54,318 bases of DNA from Saprospiraceae bacterium. Its GTDB lineage: Bacteria; Bacteroidota; Bacteroidia; Chitinophagales; Saprospiraceae. Made by a program: the position numbers and the translations under genes. The number at the start of each line of letters is the position of its first letter. Positions within the stretch are counted from its first letter, which is position 1. The stretch lies in NCBI GenBank assembly GCA_020629515.1, contig JAHDDE010000015.1:1-54318 (forward strand), given 5' to 3'. Under the pieces are notes generated by a model, which was not told where the DNA came from, ran no database searches, and worked only from the letters and a program-made list of their open reading frames with translations. This document shows positions 16,695 through 25,304 of the stretch, piece after piece.

Positions 16695-16878
16695 TTGATT
16701 TTTTTAATAGCCAAATATTCTTTGGTAAGAGAAACTGTAGTACATTTGCTTCGTGTTTATCAATAAGACATATCAGTTTCAAATGGATGCTATAAGGAGC
16801 ATCAGGCGATTCAGGACCATCCGGTCCTAATAATTTACTCTCCAAGCGTAAGGCAGTAAGCCTTGCGGACATAATCAT
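16591..16878 (-). CDS. Hypothetical 95-residue protein, overlaps patatin 3' end
   Basis: A minus-strand frame that fills most of the 217-base gap between the patatin gene and the arginine operon. Its N-terminal ~60 residues read like a real soluble protein (ESKLLGPDGPESPDAPYS, then LICLIDKHEANVLQFLLP). The last third overlaps the patatin coding region antisense and is probably less constrained. I do not recognise a family. The ATG at 16878 is only 33 bases from the divergent argG-fusion start. It may be a genuine small gene or a chance frame. Confidence 0.3.
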   Translation of the reverse strand: MIMSARLTALRLESKLLGPDGPESPDAPYSIHLKLICLIDKHEANVLQFLLPKNIWLLKKSINPTFQLYEDWQCTHSLLATKLSFVLGKKEKNIQ

Positions 16879-16911
16879 ATTTACACTTTTTTTTAGCTTT
16901 TTCTAATCAAT

Positions 16912-18651
16912 ATGAATCAACATTTCGATATAAGGGTTGCTAACTCTGCAGATTTAAAATATACAAAGACAATATCTCATTGGTACGAGATTTCTTCTAA
17001 AGAAAGAGGTACAGGTATTGCCACAAGATCTTCAGAATATTTGGATACAAAAATCATTAACGGCAATGCTATTATTGCTTTTGTCGATGGCGAGCTAGCA
17101 GGATTTTGCTATGTCGAAGTCTTTAGTTCTGGAGAATATATTTCTAATTCTGGGTTGATTGTAACCCATAAGTTTAGAGGATTAGGACTATCTAAAAAAA
17201 TTAAAGAGTTAGCGTTTAACCATGCCCGTGATTCTAATCCTAACGCAAAAGTATTCGGCATTACTACCAGTGATATAGTCATGAATATCAATAGTGATCT
17301 GGGATATCGTCCAGTCTCTTTTAATCAACTAACAAGTGATGAAGAATTCTGGAAAGGCTGTAATTCATGTCCCAATTATGACATCCTTACACGAAACAAC
17401 AAAAAGATGTGCCTATGTACTGCCATGGTAGCACCATCAAAAAATAATTCTATGAACAAAGATTTAATTTTAGCCTACAGCGGCGGACTCGATACCTCAT
17501 ACTGTATATTATACCTCAAAGAACAAGGGTATAACATCCATGCTGTCAACGTCAATACCGGAGGATTTAACGCTTCTGAGATCGAAGAACTGCGACAGAG
17601 AGCATTGAGCATGGGAGCCAGCTCATTTAAATGCATCAATAACGAAAAAGACTATTATGCAAAATGTGTTAGATATCTGATCTATGGCAATATATTGCGC
17701 AACAACACTTATCCATTATCAGTAAGTAGTGAGAGGGCGTTCCAAGCAATTGCCATCTTAGAATACGCTAAAGAAAAAGGGGCCAAATACGTCGCACATG
17801 GAAGTACTGGTGCTGGCAATGATCAAATTAGATTTGATACTGTATTTGAAAGTCTTGCGACCGATGTAGAAGTAATCACACCAATACGTGACATGAAATT
17901 GTCCAGACAAGAGGAGATTGATTTTATCAACTCCAAGGGCTTCAATTGGACGGAAGAAAAGAAAAACTACTCTATTAATCAAGGTCTTTGGGGAACGAGT
18001 ATAGGAGGTAAAGAAACACTTACCTCTAGAGAAACACTTCCAGAAGAAGCCTATCTCCATCATTGTGAGCAACAAGAGCCCGAAAACATCGAGATCACAT
18101 TTAGCAAAGGACAACCTATAGCACTCAATAGTAAAAGCTATAAAAGCATTGTTGAGCTAATAAAAGATTTAAATGCCCTGGGCAATAAATTTGCCATCGG
18201 TCGTGATATGCATGTTGGGGATACTATCATAGGTATAAAGGGGCGAGTCGGATTTGAAGCCCCCGCTGCTCTTATGATTATTAAAGCTCACCACCTCTTA
18301 GAAAAACATACTTTAAGCAAGTGGCAGGCCTACTGGAAACAACAATTGGCTGACTGGTATGGGATGTTCTTGCACGAAGGCAAATATTTTGAACCTGTTA
18401 TGAGAAATATTGAAGGTTTCTTAACTGATAGTCAAGATACCGTCAATGGGACCGTGTATCTAAAACTTCACCCATATCGATTTGATTTGATTGGCATCGA
18501 TTCTGAGAATGACTTGATGAATAGCACCTTTGGCCAATATGGTGAAGTAAATAAAGCATGGACAGGAGACGACGCTAAAGGCTTTACTAAAATCTTCTCT
18601 AATTCTAACAAAATTTATTACGCCATCAATAAAGATCAAACGCCATCATGA
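16912..18651 (+). CDS. argG: GNAT acyltransferase-argininosuccinate synthase fusion
   Basis: A single 579-residue frame joins two arginine enzymes. Residues ~1-165 are a GNAT N-acetyltransferase (VTHKFRGLGLSKKIKELAF is the acyl-CoA loop), likely the pathway's first step on glutamate. After a Cys-rich link (CNSCPNYDI, CLCTAM) residue 181 is a Met that begins a complete argininosuccinate synthase: ATP P-loop AYSGGLDTSY, then HGSTGAGNDQIRFD. ArgG condenses citrulline with aspartate. In other Bacteroidota, as I recall, these are two adjacent genes. There is no stop between the parts; internal initiation at the Met codon at 17452 could also give free ArgG. The stop overlaps argC (ATGA). Confidence 0.93.
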   Translation: MNQHFDIRVANSADLKYTKTISHWYEISSKERGTGIATRSSEYLDTKIINGNAIIAFVDGELAGFCYVEVFSSGEYISNSGLIVTHKFRGLGLSKKIKELAFNHARDSNPNAKVFGITTSDIVMNINSDLGYRPVSFNQLTSDEEFWKGCNSCPNYDILTRNNKKMCLCTAMVAPSKNNSMNKDLILAYSGGLDTSYCILYLKEQGYNIHAVNVNTGGFNASEIEELRQRALSMGASSFKCINNEKDYYAKCVRYLIYGNILRNNTYPLSVSSERAFQAIAILEYAKEKGAKYVAHGSTGAGNDQIRFDTVFESLATDVEVITPIRDMKLSRQEEIDFINSKGFNWTEEKKNYSINQGLWGTSIGGKETLTSRETLPEEAYLHHCEQQEPENIEITFSKGQPIALNSKSYKSIVELIKDLNALGNKFAIGRDMHVGDTIIGIKGRVGFEAPAALMIIKAHHLLEKHTLSKWQAYWKQQLADWYGMFLHEGKYFEPVMRNIEGFLTDSQDTVNGTVYLKLHPYRFDLIGIDSENDLMNSTFGQYGEVNKAWTGDDAKGFTKIFSNSNKIYYAINKDQTPS

Positions 18652-19613
18652 TAGAAGCAGGAATAGTTGGGGGCGCAGGATATGTCGGAGGTGAACTTTT
18701 AAGATTATTGTTAAATCATCCGCATGTTCGTTTAAAATATATCTCAAGCAAAAGTCAAGCTAATAAACCTGTCCATGAAGTCCATAGAGATCTATTGGGT
18801 CAGACCCAACTGAAATTTTCATCAGATTATGACACCAATATAGACGTCCTCTTCTTATGTATGGGGCATGGCAAATCGACAGAGTACTTATCCAAAGTCG
18901 ACGTGCCGAAAGAAGTAGTCATAATAGATTTAAGCAGAGACTTTAGATTAAAAGAAGACGCCAAAGATTTCGTATACGGCCTTTGCGAACTCAACAAAAC
19001 ATCTATTTCTCAAGGACAAAAGATCGCTAATCCAGGCTGTTTTGCCACTTGTATACAACTGGCATTACTACCATTGGCTCATGGTCTATGCCTAAATGAT
19101 GAACCCCACATAACCGCAATAACTGGATCAACTGGAGCCGGTCAGAATCCTGTTGCTACGACTCACTTTTCGTGGAGAAATAACAATATATCTATTTATA
19201 AACCATTTACTCACCAGCACTTGGATGAGATCATTCAGAGTATACAGCAACTTCAGCCTGAATTTGATAAAGAGGTAAACTTTATCCCTATGCGTGGAGC
19301 CTTCCCAAGAGGTATATTCGCTAGCGTTTACTTGAATTCTGACTTATCAGAAAAAGTAGCAAAAGACATCTTTAAAGAGTATTACCAAGGCTCCCCTTTT
19401 GTTCATATAAGTGAGCACCCTATATCGGTAAAAGACGTAGTCAATACCAATAATTGCTATCTGTATATATCTAAACATAAGAATAAGTTGAGAGTAGAAA
19501 GTGCCATCGACAATCTACTAAAAGGTGCAGCCGGACAGGCAGTACAAAACATGAATTTAATATTTGGTTGGTCCGAAGATTCGGGCCTGCAGCTAAAACC
19601 AAGTGCTTTTTAA
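18648..19613 (+). CDS. argC: N-acyl-gamma-glutamyl-phosphate reductase
   Basis: A 321-residue NADPH-dependent reductase that turns acylglutamyl phosphate into the semialdehyde. It begins with the Rossmann motif GIVGGAGYVGGELLRLL and has the catalytic Cys in ANPGCFATC (about residue 131). The following TGSTGAGQNP and FIPMRGAFPRGI segments are family-typical. The start overlaps argG by 4 bases, and the gap to argD is 11 bases with a GGAG just before the argD start. Confidence 0.96.
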   Translation: MIEAGIVGGAGYVGGELLRLLLNHPHVRLKYISSKSQANKPVHEVHRDLLGQTQLKFSSDYDTNIDVLFLCMGHGKSTEYLSKVDVPKEVVIIDLSRDFRLKEDAKDFVYGLCELNKTSISQGQKIANPGCFATCIQLALLPLAHGLCLNDEPHITAITGSTGAGQNPVATTHFSWRNNNISIYKPFTHQHLDEIIQSIQQLQPEFDKEVNFIPMRGAFPRGIFASVYLNSDLSEKVAKDIFKEYYQGSPFVHISEHPISVKDVVNTNNCYLYISKHKNKLRVESAIDNLLKGAAGQAVQNMNLIFGWSEDSGLQLKPSAF

Positions 19614-19624
19614 TTTAGGAGATT

Positions 19625-20773
19625 ATGAATATCTACGATGTTTACAGTTTTTATCCATTAGCGCCTGTGAGAGGGCAAGGTGCCTATGTATATGATGCTC
19701 AAGATCAGAAGTATCTCGATTTTTATGGTGGACACGCAGTGATCAGCATAGGACATAGCCATCCTCACTATGTCAAAATGATCTCAGAACAGGTTCAAAA
19801 AATAGGATTCTACTCTAACTCTATAGAAAATCCTCTTCAGTTGGAGCTCGCCCAAAAGTTAGAACAAGCGGCAGGTATATCAGGGTATGATATCTTCTAT
19901 ATCAATAGTGGTGCTGAAGCCAATGATAATGCCTTGAAGCTTGCATCATTTTATAATAACCGAACTAAAGTAATCGCCCTTGAAAATAGCTTTCATGGAA
20001 GGACATCTGCTGCTATCAACGTAACACATACAGGTATAAAATATCAGGCTCCTATCAATCATGGAGTAACTCCAACTTATCTGCATTACCAAGATATAGA
20101 TGCGATCATATCAGAGATCCATAAAAGCGATGCGGCGGCCATTATAATAGAAGCAATCCAAGGAGTCGGAGGGCTCGACGATATTAGTGCCGAGGCCTTA
20201 GTGGCTATTAGAGCCGCATGTGATGAAACAGATACCATCATGATTTTAGATGAGGTACAATGCGGTTATGGTCGATCGGGGACTTTCTTCGCCTATCAGA
20301 TCGCAAACATCCAACCCGATATAATTACTACTGCCAAAGGAATGGGAAATGGATTTCCTATTGGATCAGTATTGATCAAGAGCGATAAAATAAAACCAGC
20401 AAAAGGTAGATTAGGGACCACTTACGGTGGTAATCATCTCGCTTGTGCAGCAGGCATCGCTGTATTGGACGTTATAAAGAATGAACAACTCATTCAAAAT
20501 TCACAACGACTTGGCACCAAACTGAGCGAAATTCTTACCAATTTACCAGGTGTGAAAAAGGTAAAAGGTAGAGGCTTAATGCTCGGAGCTGAATTTGAAT
20601 TTCCTGTAGCTGAAATGCGTAAATCAATGGTATTGGATCATTTTTTATTTACTGGTAGTTCTTCAAATCCCAACTTATTAAGAATACTTCCACCGCTCAA
20701 TATCAATGAAAACCATTTGGATGAATTCAAGACTAAACTTACGGCAGGAATTCAGAATCATATAAATGCATAG
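19625..20773 (+). CDS. argD: Acylornithine aminotransferase
   Basis: A 382-residue class III PLP aminotransferase that makes N-acyl-ornithine from the semialdehyde with glutamate. Seen are the cofactor region NSGAEANDNALKLA, ILDEVQCGYGRSG, and the PLP lysine in TTAKGMGNGFPIGS. Full length. The argF'-like gene follows after 2 bases, so translation is closely linked. It could accept acetyl- or succinyl-ornithine; sequence alone does not say. Confidence 0.95.
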   Translation: MNIYDVYSFYPLAPVRGQGAYVYDAQDQKYLDFYGGHAVISIGHSHPHYVKMISEQVQKIGFYSNSIENPLQLELAQKLEQAAGISGYDIFYINSGAEANDNALKLASFYNNRTKVIALENSFHGRTSAAINVTHTGIKYQAPINHGVTPTYLHYQDIDAIISEIHKSDAAAIIIEAIQGVGGLDDISAEALVAIRAACDETDTIMILDEVQCGYGRSGTFFAYQIANIQPDIITTAKGMGNGFPIGSVLIKSDKIKPAKGRLGTTYGGNHLACAAGIAVLDVIKNEQLIQNSQRLGTKLSEILTNLPGVKKVKGRGLMLGAEFEFPVAEMRKSMVLDHFLFTGSSSNPNLLRILPPLNINENHLDEFKTKLTAGIQNHINA

Positions 20774-20775
20774 TC

Positions 20776-21723
20776 ATGACACACTTTTATTCTGCAGCAT
20801 CCCCGACCAATCTCAAAGAGTTGATCAATACAGCTCAAGAGATGAAGAAAAATCCACTCCAATATCAGGAGATTGGCAATGGTAAATTGATGGTACTCTT
20901 GTTCTTTAATGCGAGTCTACGCACTAAACTCAGCACACAAAAGGCTGCCATGAATTTGGGCATGCAAGTCATCAGCATGGACATGAAGGACAGCTGGGCA
21001 TGGGAGTTTGAGGATGGTGTTACTATGAGATTTGATAAAGCAGAACATGTTAAAGAAGCTGCGAACGTGATTTGCAGATATGCCGATATCATTGCCATAA
21101 GGTCTTTTCCAAGCCTTATTGACCAAAAGGCCGATTATGAAGATCAAGTGATTAACAACTTCATGAAGTATAGCACCAAGCCTGTAATTAATCTGGAATC
21201 AGCTATTCGACACCCACTTCAGTCATTTGCGGACTTGTTAACTATTCAGGAACATGTGAAAAAAGCAAACCCCAAGATCGTATTGAGTTGGGCACCTCAT
21301 CCCAAAGCCCTCCCTCAAGCAGTATCCAATTCATTCTTGGAATGGATGTATAGGGCTGGACACAGTGTCACAGTCACTCATCCCGAAGGGTATGAACTCG
21401 ATGATGAGTTCATGAAAGGGCACATGGTGGAATATAATCAAGCCAAAGCTATGACTGATGCAGATGTGGTTTATGTGAAGAACTGGTCTCCATTGAGCAC
21501 CTATGGGGTCGTAACAAATCAGTCAGAAGACTGGATGATCACTAAAGCAAAATTAGATCTGTCCAATAAGTCAAAATTGATGCATTGCCTACCGGTGAGA
21601 CGAAATGTCGTGATAGCAGACGATGCTATGGACAGTGATCACTCTGTGATCTATGACTTAGCAGAGAATCGACTACATACTGCTCAGACAGTTATATATA
21701 GCATATTAAAAGGCAGCTTATGA
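20776..21723 (+). CDS. argF': N-acylornithine carbamoyltransferase (acetyl- or succinylornithine type)
   Basis: A 315-residue transcarbamylase of the Bacteroides/Xanthomonas type, which carbamoylates N-acylated ornithine instead of free ornithine. The carbamoyl phosphate motif is NASLRTKLSTQ (45-55). The 80s loop has DSWAWEF and the acyl-recognition loop FDKAEH. At the position that is Glu92 in Xanthomonas (acetyl-specific) and Pro90 in B. fragilis (succinyl-specific), this protein has Ala89. The C-terminal part has HCLPVRRNVV. The overall sequence is closer to the B. fragilis enzyme (HPLQSFADLLTIQEH, WAPHPKALPQAV). It overlaps argB by 4 bases. Confidence 0.94.
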   Translation: MTHFYSAASPTNLKELINTAQEMKKNPLQYQEIGNGKLMVLLFFNASLRTKLSTQKAAMNLGMQVISMDMKDSWAWEFEDGVTMRFDKAEHVKEAANVICRYADIIAIRSFPSLIDQKADYEDQVINNFMKYSTKPVINLESAIRHPLQSFADLLTIQEHVKKANPKIVLSWAPHPKALPQAVSNSFLEWMYRAGHSVTVTHPEGYELDDEFMKGHMVEYNQAKAMTDADVVYVKNWSPLSTYGVVTNQSEDWMITKAKLDLSNKSKLMHCLPVRRNVVIADDAMDSDHSVIYDLAENRLHTAQTVIYSILKGSL

Positions 21724-22493
21724 ATACACTACAAATTATAAAAGTAGGTGGTAAGCTGATCAATGATCCTATAGAACTGGATAAGCTACTGACTGCCTTT
21801 GACAGAATCTCTGATCCAAAGATTCTTATACATGGCGGTGGCCGAAAAGCTACTGAACTATCACAACAAATGGGGCTAGAAGTAAAAATGATTGATGGTC
21901 GAAGAATTACTGATGCAGACACCTTGGAGGTCGCAGTGATGGTTTATGCCGGCTTAGTCAATAAATCTATCGTTGCTCAATTACAATCTAAAGGGACCAA
22001 TGCAATAGGGCTAACTGGGGCCGATGGCAACATAATACAAGCTATCAAAAGACCCGTAGATGATATAGACTATGGCTTGGTCGGGGATATCCAGTATGTG
22101 GACGGCCAACGAATAAAGCGTCTAATTGATGTAGGATTTTGTCCAGTGTTTTGCGCCATATCACATGACCAAAAGGGTCAATTGCTTAATACTAATGCAG
22201 ATACCATAGCATCAGTAGTAGCTCAAAGCTTGGCGGAGTCCTATGATGTATCCTTAAAATATTGTTTTGAGTATGATGGCGTACTTCACTCTATCGATGA
22301 CCCAGATCAGACTATAGATAGCATAACCGAAGACTTATTTCATTCTATGATTGACGATGGCAGCATCAATGCAGGTATGATCCCTAAACTATCTAATGGA
22401 ATAGATGCACTAAAAGGAGGCGTAGCCCAAGTTGCAGTCTGTGGTATACACAATTTAAAATCATTAGATAACGCCACTTTAATCAGTCTATAG
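21720..22493 (+). CDS. argB: N-acylglutamate kinase
   Basis: A 257-residue amino acid kinase that phosphorylates N-acylglutamate. It has IIKVGGKLI at the start, the glycine-rich ILIHGGGRKATEL (about 37-49) and NTNADTIASVVAQSLA in the nucleotide-binding half. Length fits the short, arginine-insensitive type: it lacks the N-terminal helix typical of hexameric feedback-inhibited kinases, so control may lie elsewhere. Two bases separate it from argE. Confidence 0.94.
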   Translation: MNTLQIIKVGGKLINDPIELDKLLTAFDRISDPKILIHGGGRKATELSQQMGLEVKMIDGRRITDADTLEVAVMVYAGLVNKSIVAQLQSKGTNAIGLTGADGNIIQAIKRPVDDIDYGLVGDIQYVDGQRIKRLIDVGFCPVFCAISHDQKGQLLNTNADTIASVVAQSLAESYDVSLKYCFEYDGVLHSIDDPDQTIDSITEDLFHSMIDDGSINAGMIPKLSNGIDALKGGVAQVAVCGIHNLKSLDNATLISL

Positions 22494-22495
22494 AG

Positions 22496-23554
22496 ATGGA
22501 GACAAGAGCTCAAGAGGCCATATTATTACTACAATCTCTGCTTCGAGAACAGACCTTTTCAGGTGAAGAAGGCCCTACCGCAAACCTGATAAGTCTTCAT
22601 CTAAAGAAAAAAGGGATTACTACGACTCGACTTTATAATAATATTATCGCTCGCAATCAACACTGGAGCAATGATAAACCTACTATCATCCTTAACTCAC
22701 ACCATGATACCGTTAAGATCAATAATGGGTGGACTCGAGATCCATTTGGTGCAGAAATAGATGGTGATCAACTCTTTGGTAGAGGCAGCAATGATGCGGG
22801 GGGGGCATTAGTGTCCTTGATCACCTGTTTCATACATTTTTATACTGCTCAACTACCTTTTAATCTAATGTTGATAGCATCGGGAGAAGAAGAAAATTTT
22901 GGTCCTAAAGGAGTGTCAGCAGTGCTTGACAGTATGGACTTCGAGCCGGCTTTGGGAATAATCGGCGAACCTACACAAATGCATGTTGGTGTCGCAGAAA
23001 AAGGTCTCATCGTAATCGATGGCGTCACCACTGGCAAGGCCGGACATGCTGCCAGAGATACAGGTATCAATGCATTATATTTAGCAGCAGAAGACATCAA
23101 CTGGATTAAGAATCATAAGTGGGATAAGGTTTCAGCTGTATTGGGACCAGTGAAAACAACCGTTACTCAGATCCAAGCAGGAACTCAACACAACGTAGTA
23201 CCTGATATATGCAGTTATGTAATCGACTGCAGAGTAAACGAACACTATACTCTCCAAGAGGTATTAGATTTCCTGGATAATAACACTAAGGCTACTCTTA
23301 CACCTCGATCCTTGAGATGGCATCCATCAGGGATAGATCATAACCATCCGGTTGTGTTAAGGGGACAATCTATGGGACGAAAAATATTCGGCTCTCCCAC
23401 TCTATCAGATCAAGTACATTTTAGGTGTCCTACCATAAAAATAGGACCTGGGTTATCTGAGCGATCACATACAGCTGATGAATATATCAAGCTAAGTGAG
23501 ATAGAGGAAGGCATCAACATTTATATAGAATTATTGAAAGGATTAGAATTATGA
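22496..23554 (+). CDS. argE: N-acylcitrulline/acylornithine deacylase, M20 family
   Basis: A 352-residue zinc amidohydrolase of the M20 family. Metal ligands are visible in SHHDTVKINNG, GRGSNDAGG and SGEEENFG, and near the C-terminus in RSHTADEYI. In a pathway with an acylornithine carbamoyltransferase, the expected substrate is N-acyl-citrulline, giving citrulline for ArgG. It overlaps argH by 4 bases. Confidence 0.93.
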   Translation: METRAQEAILLLQSLLREQTFSGEEGPTANLISLHLKKKGITTTRLYNNIIARNQHWSNDKPTIILNSHHDTVKINNGWTRDPFGAEIDGDQLFGRGSNDAGGALVSLITCFIHFYTAQLPFNLMLIASGEEENFGPKGVSAVLDSMDFEPALGIIGEPTQMHVGVAEKGLIVIDGVTTGKAGHAARDTGINALYLAAEDINWIKNHKWDKVSAVLGPVKTTVTQIQAGTQHNVVPDICSYVIDCRVNEHYTLQEVLDFLDNNTKATLTPRSLRWHPSGIDHNHPVVLRGQSMGRKIFGSPTLSDQVHFRCPTIKIGPGLSERSHTADEYIKLSEIEEGINIYIELLKGLEL

Positions 23555-24831
23555 AACTCTGGGACAAAGGATACAATATTGACCACCTGATAGAATCTTT
23601 TACTACTGGTAAAGACCGTGAACTTGATATGGACTTAGCGCCTTATGATGTGATTGGCTCTAAAGCTCATGCCAATATGTTGACCCAAATTGGTCTAATC
23701 AGTAAAGAAGAAAATCGCCAGCTTCAAATGGCCTTAGATAAAATTCTTGTTACAATTGAGGAAGGGACTTTTGAAATAGCATCAGGTATAGAAGATGTGC
23801 ATAGTCAAGTAGAGTTATTACTTACTAAAGAGCTCGGAGATATTGGAAAAAAGATTCACCTTGGACGGAGCAGAAACGATCAAGTACTCGTTGATCTAAG
23901 ACTATTCTTCAGAGATAAACTATCTCATATTAATAAGACAGCTAGTAGATTAGCTGAACTTCTCATAGTGGTAGCTAATCAACATAAAGATGTGCTTATA
24001 CCTGGATATACACATATGCAGATCGGTATGGTCTCATCAATAGGTATGTGGCTAAGCGGATATGCAGAAGCTCTAATTGATGATATAGAATACAATCATA
24101 ATTCTCGACAAGTCATCAACAGAAATCCACTGGGTACTGCGGCTGGATACGGCTCATCCATTCCATTGGATCGGATGCAGACAACTGAGGAATTGAAGTT
24201 TGAGGGCCTGTGCGTTAATCCAATTAATGCACAAATTGGGCGAGGAAAAACTGAACTGATTGTCGCCAATGGACTCAGCACTATGGCATTGACTATTAAC
24301 AAATTAGCCATGGACATATGTATGTTTAGCAACGAGAACTATGGCTTTATCTCTTTACCTAAAGAATATACTACTGGCTCTTCTATCATGCCACACAAGA
24401 AGAATCCTGATGTGTTTGAATTGATAAGAGCTAAATCAAATAGCATTATAGCATTACCGGGACAGTTAAGTATTATGTTAAGCAATCTGCCTTCGGGGTA
24501 TCATAGAGATTTTCAATTACAAAAAGAACTCATCTTTCCTGCTATTAAGACTATCACAGAATTATTAACGCTAATTATCCATTGTATCCCCAATATTGTC
24601 ATTAATAAGACTCAGGTCTATGAAGATAAATACCAATATTTGTTTAGTGTAGAGTTAGTCAATCAATACGTCAAAGAGGGGATGTCCTTCAGAGATGCTT
24701 ATAAAAAGGTGGGAATGCAGATCGAAAACGGCACATTTGAAGCTCCAAAAGACTTAAATCATACACATATAGGAAGCTTGGGACATCTTGGTACTGAGAT
24801 GATGCTCCAAAGATTAGAATCATTTAAATAA
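23551..24831 (+). CDS. argH: Argininosuccinate lyase
   Basis: A 426-residue fumarase-fold lyase that splits argininosuccinate into arginine and fumarate. Visible are HLGRSRNDQV (about 107-116), PGYTHMQ, and the signature GSSIMPHKKNPDVFELIRAK. It is somewhat shorter than the ~460 residues usual for the family because the C-terminal end is brief. Last gene of the arginine set; OsmC follows after 6 bases. Confidence 0.95.
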   Translation: MKLWDKGYNIDHLIESFTTGKDRELDMDLAPYDVIGSKAHANMLTQIGLISKEENRQLQMALDKILVTIEEGTFEIASGIEDVHSQVELLLTKELGDIGKKIHLGRSRNDQVLVDLRLFFRDKLSHINKTASRLAELLIVVANQHKDVLIPGYTHMQIGMVSSIGMWLSGYAEALIDDIEYNHNSRQVINRNPLGTAAGYGSSIPLDRMQTTEELKFEGLCVNPINAQIGRGKTELIVANGLSTMALTINKLAMDICMFSNENYGFISLPKEYTTGSSIMPHKKNPDVFELIRAKSNSIIALPGQLSIMLSNLPSGYHRDFQLQKELIFPAIKTITELLTLIIHCIPNIVINKTQVYEDKYQYLFSVELVNQYVKEGMSFRDAYKKVGMQIENGTFEAPKDLNHTHIGSLGHLGTEMMLQRLESFK

Positions 24832-24837
24832 TATGCC

Positions 24838-25260
24838 ATGATAGTAACTATAGAAAGAATCGATGATCAATATAAAATGGAAGCCACTAATGAGACCGGT
24901 GAAACCTTGCTCATGGATGGCAGTAAAAAATTAGGTGCAAGCGAGACCGCCTTTAGACCCATGCAAACCCTTTTAGCCAGTTTAGCAGGTTGTAGTGCTA
25001 TCGATGTGATCAGCATCTTAAAAAAACAACGTCAAAGAATTGATGAATTTAAAATGAAAATGACTGGTGATAGAGAAGAAGGTGCTATACCTGCACCTTT
25101 TAGAGCCATCAATGTGCATTTTATCTTAAAGGGAAAAATAAAAGGAGAAAAAATACAAAAGGCCATGGATTTAGCTCAAAGTAAATATTGCTCAGTATAC
25201 TTTTCTCTTCATCCAGATATCGACATCAGCTATACCTACGAATTAGAGGTAGTCGATTAA
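24838..25260 (+). CDS. OsmC family peroxiredoxin-like protein
   Basis: A 140-residue OsmC/Ohr-fold protein. The two conserved cysteines are in LAGCSAIDVISIL (about residue 52) and SKYCSVYFSL (about residue 121), a layout for organic hydroperoxide reduction. It is of the YhfA/general OsmC type, not Ohr. It sits in the same-direction run between argH and the methionine genes, which suggests co-transcription. Confidence 0.9.
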   Translation: MIVTIERIDDQYKMEATNETGETLLMDGSKKLGASETAFRPMQTLLASLAGCSAIDVISILKKQRQRIDEFKMKMTGDREEGAIPAPFRAINVHFILKGKIKGEKIQKAMDLAQSKYCSVYFSLHPDIDISYTYELEVVD

Positions 25261-25304
25261 GCGCATTTCGATTACATTTCACCCATACCATAAGATCTTA
25301 TTAC

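Noticed and set aside
16808-16823. Inverted repeat AGGACC-atcc-GGTCCT after the patatin gene as a terminator.
   Set aside because: Only a 6-bp stem with no T-tract on either side; it falls within the Gly-Pro-rich codons of the minus-strand open frame.
25188-25304. Extended N-terminus for the MetZ-like enzyme, overlapping OsmC.
   Set aside because: The extra 39 residues have no family match; the ATG at 25305 gives the normal enzyme start.
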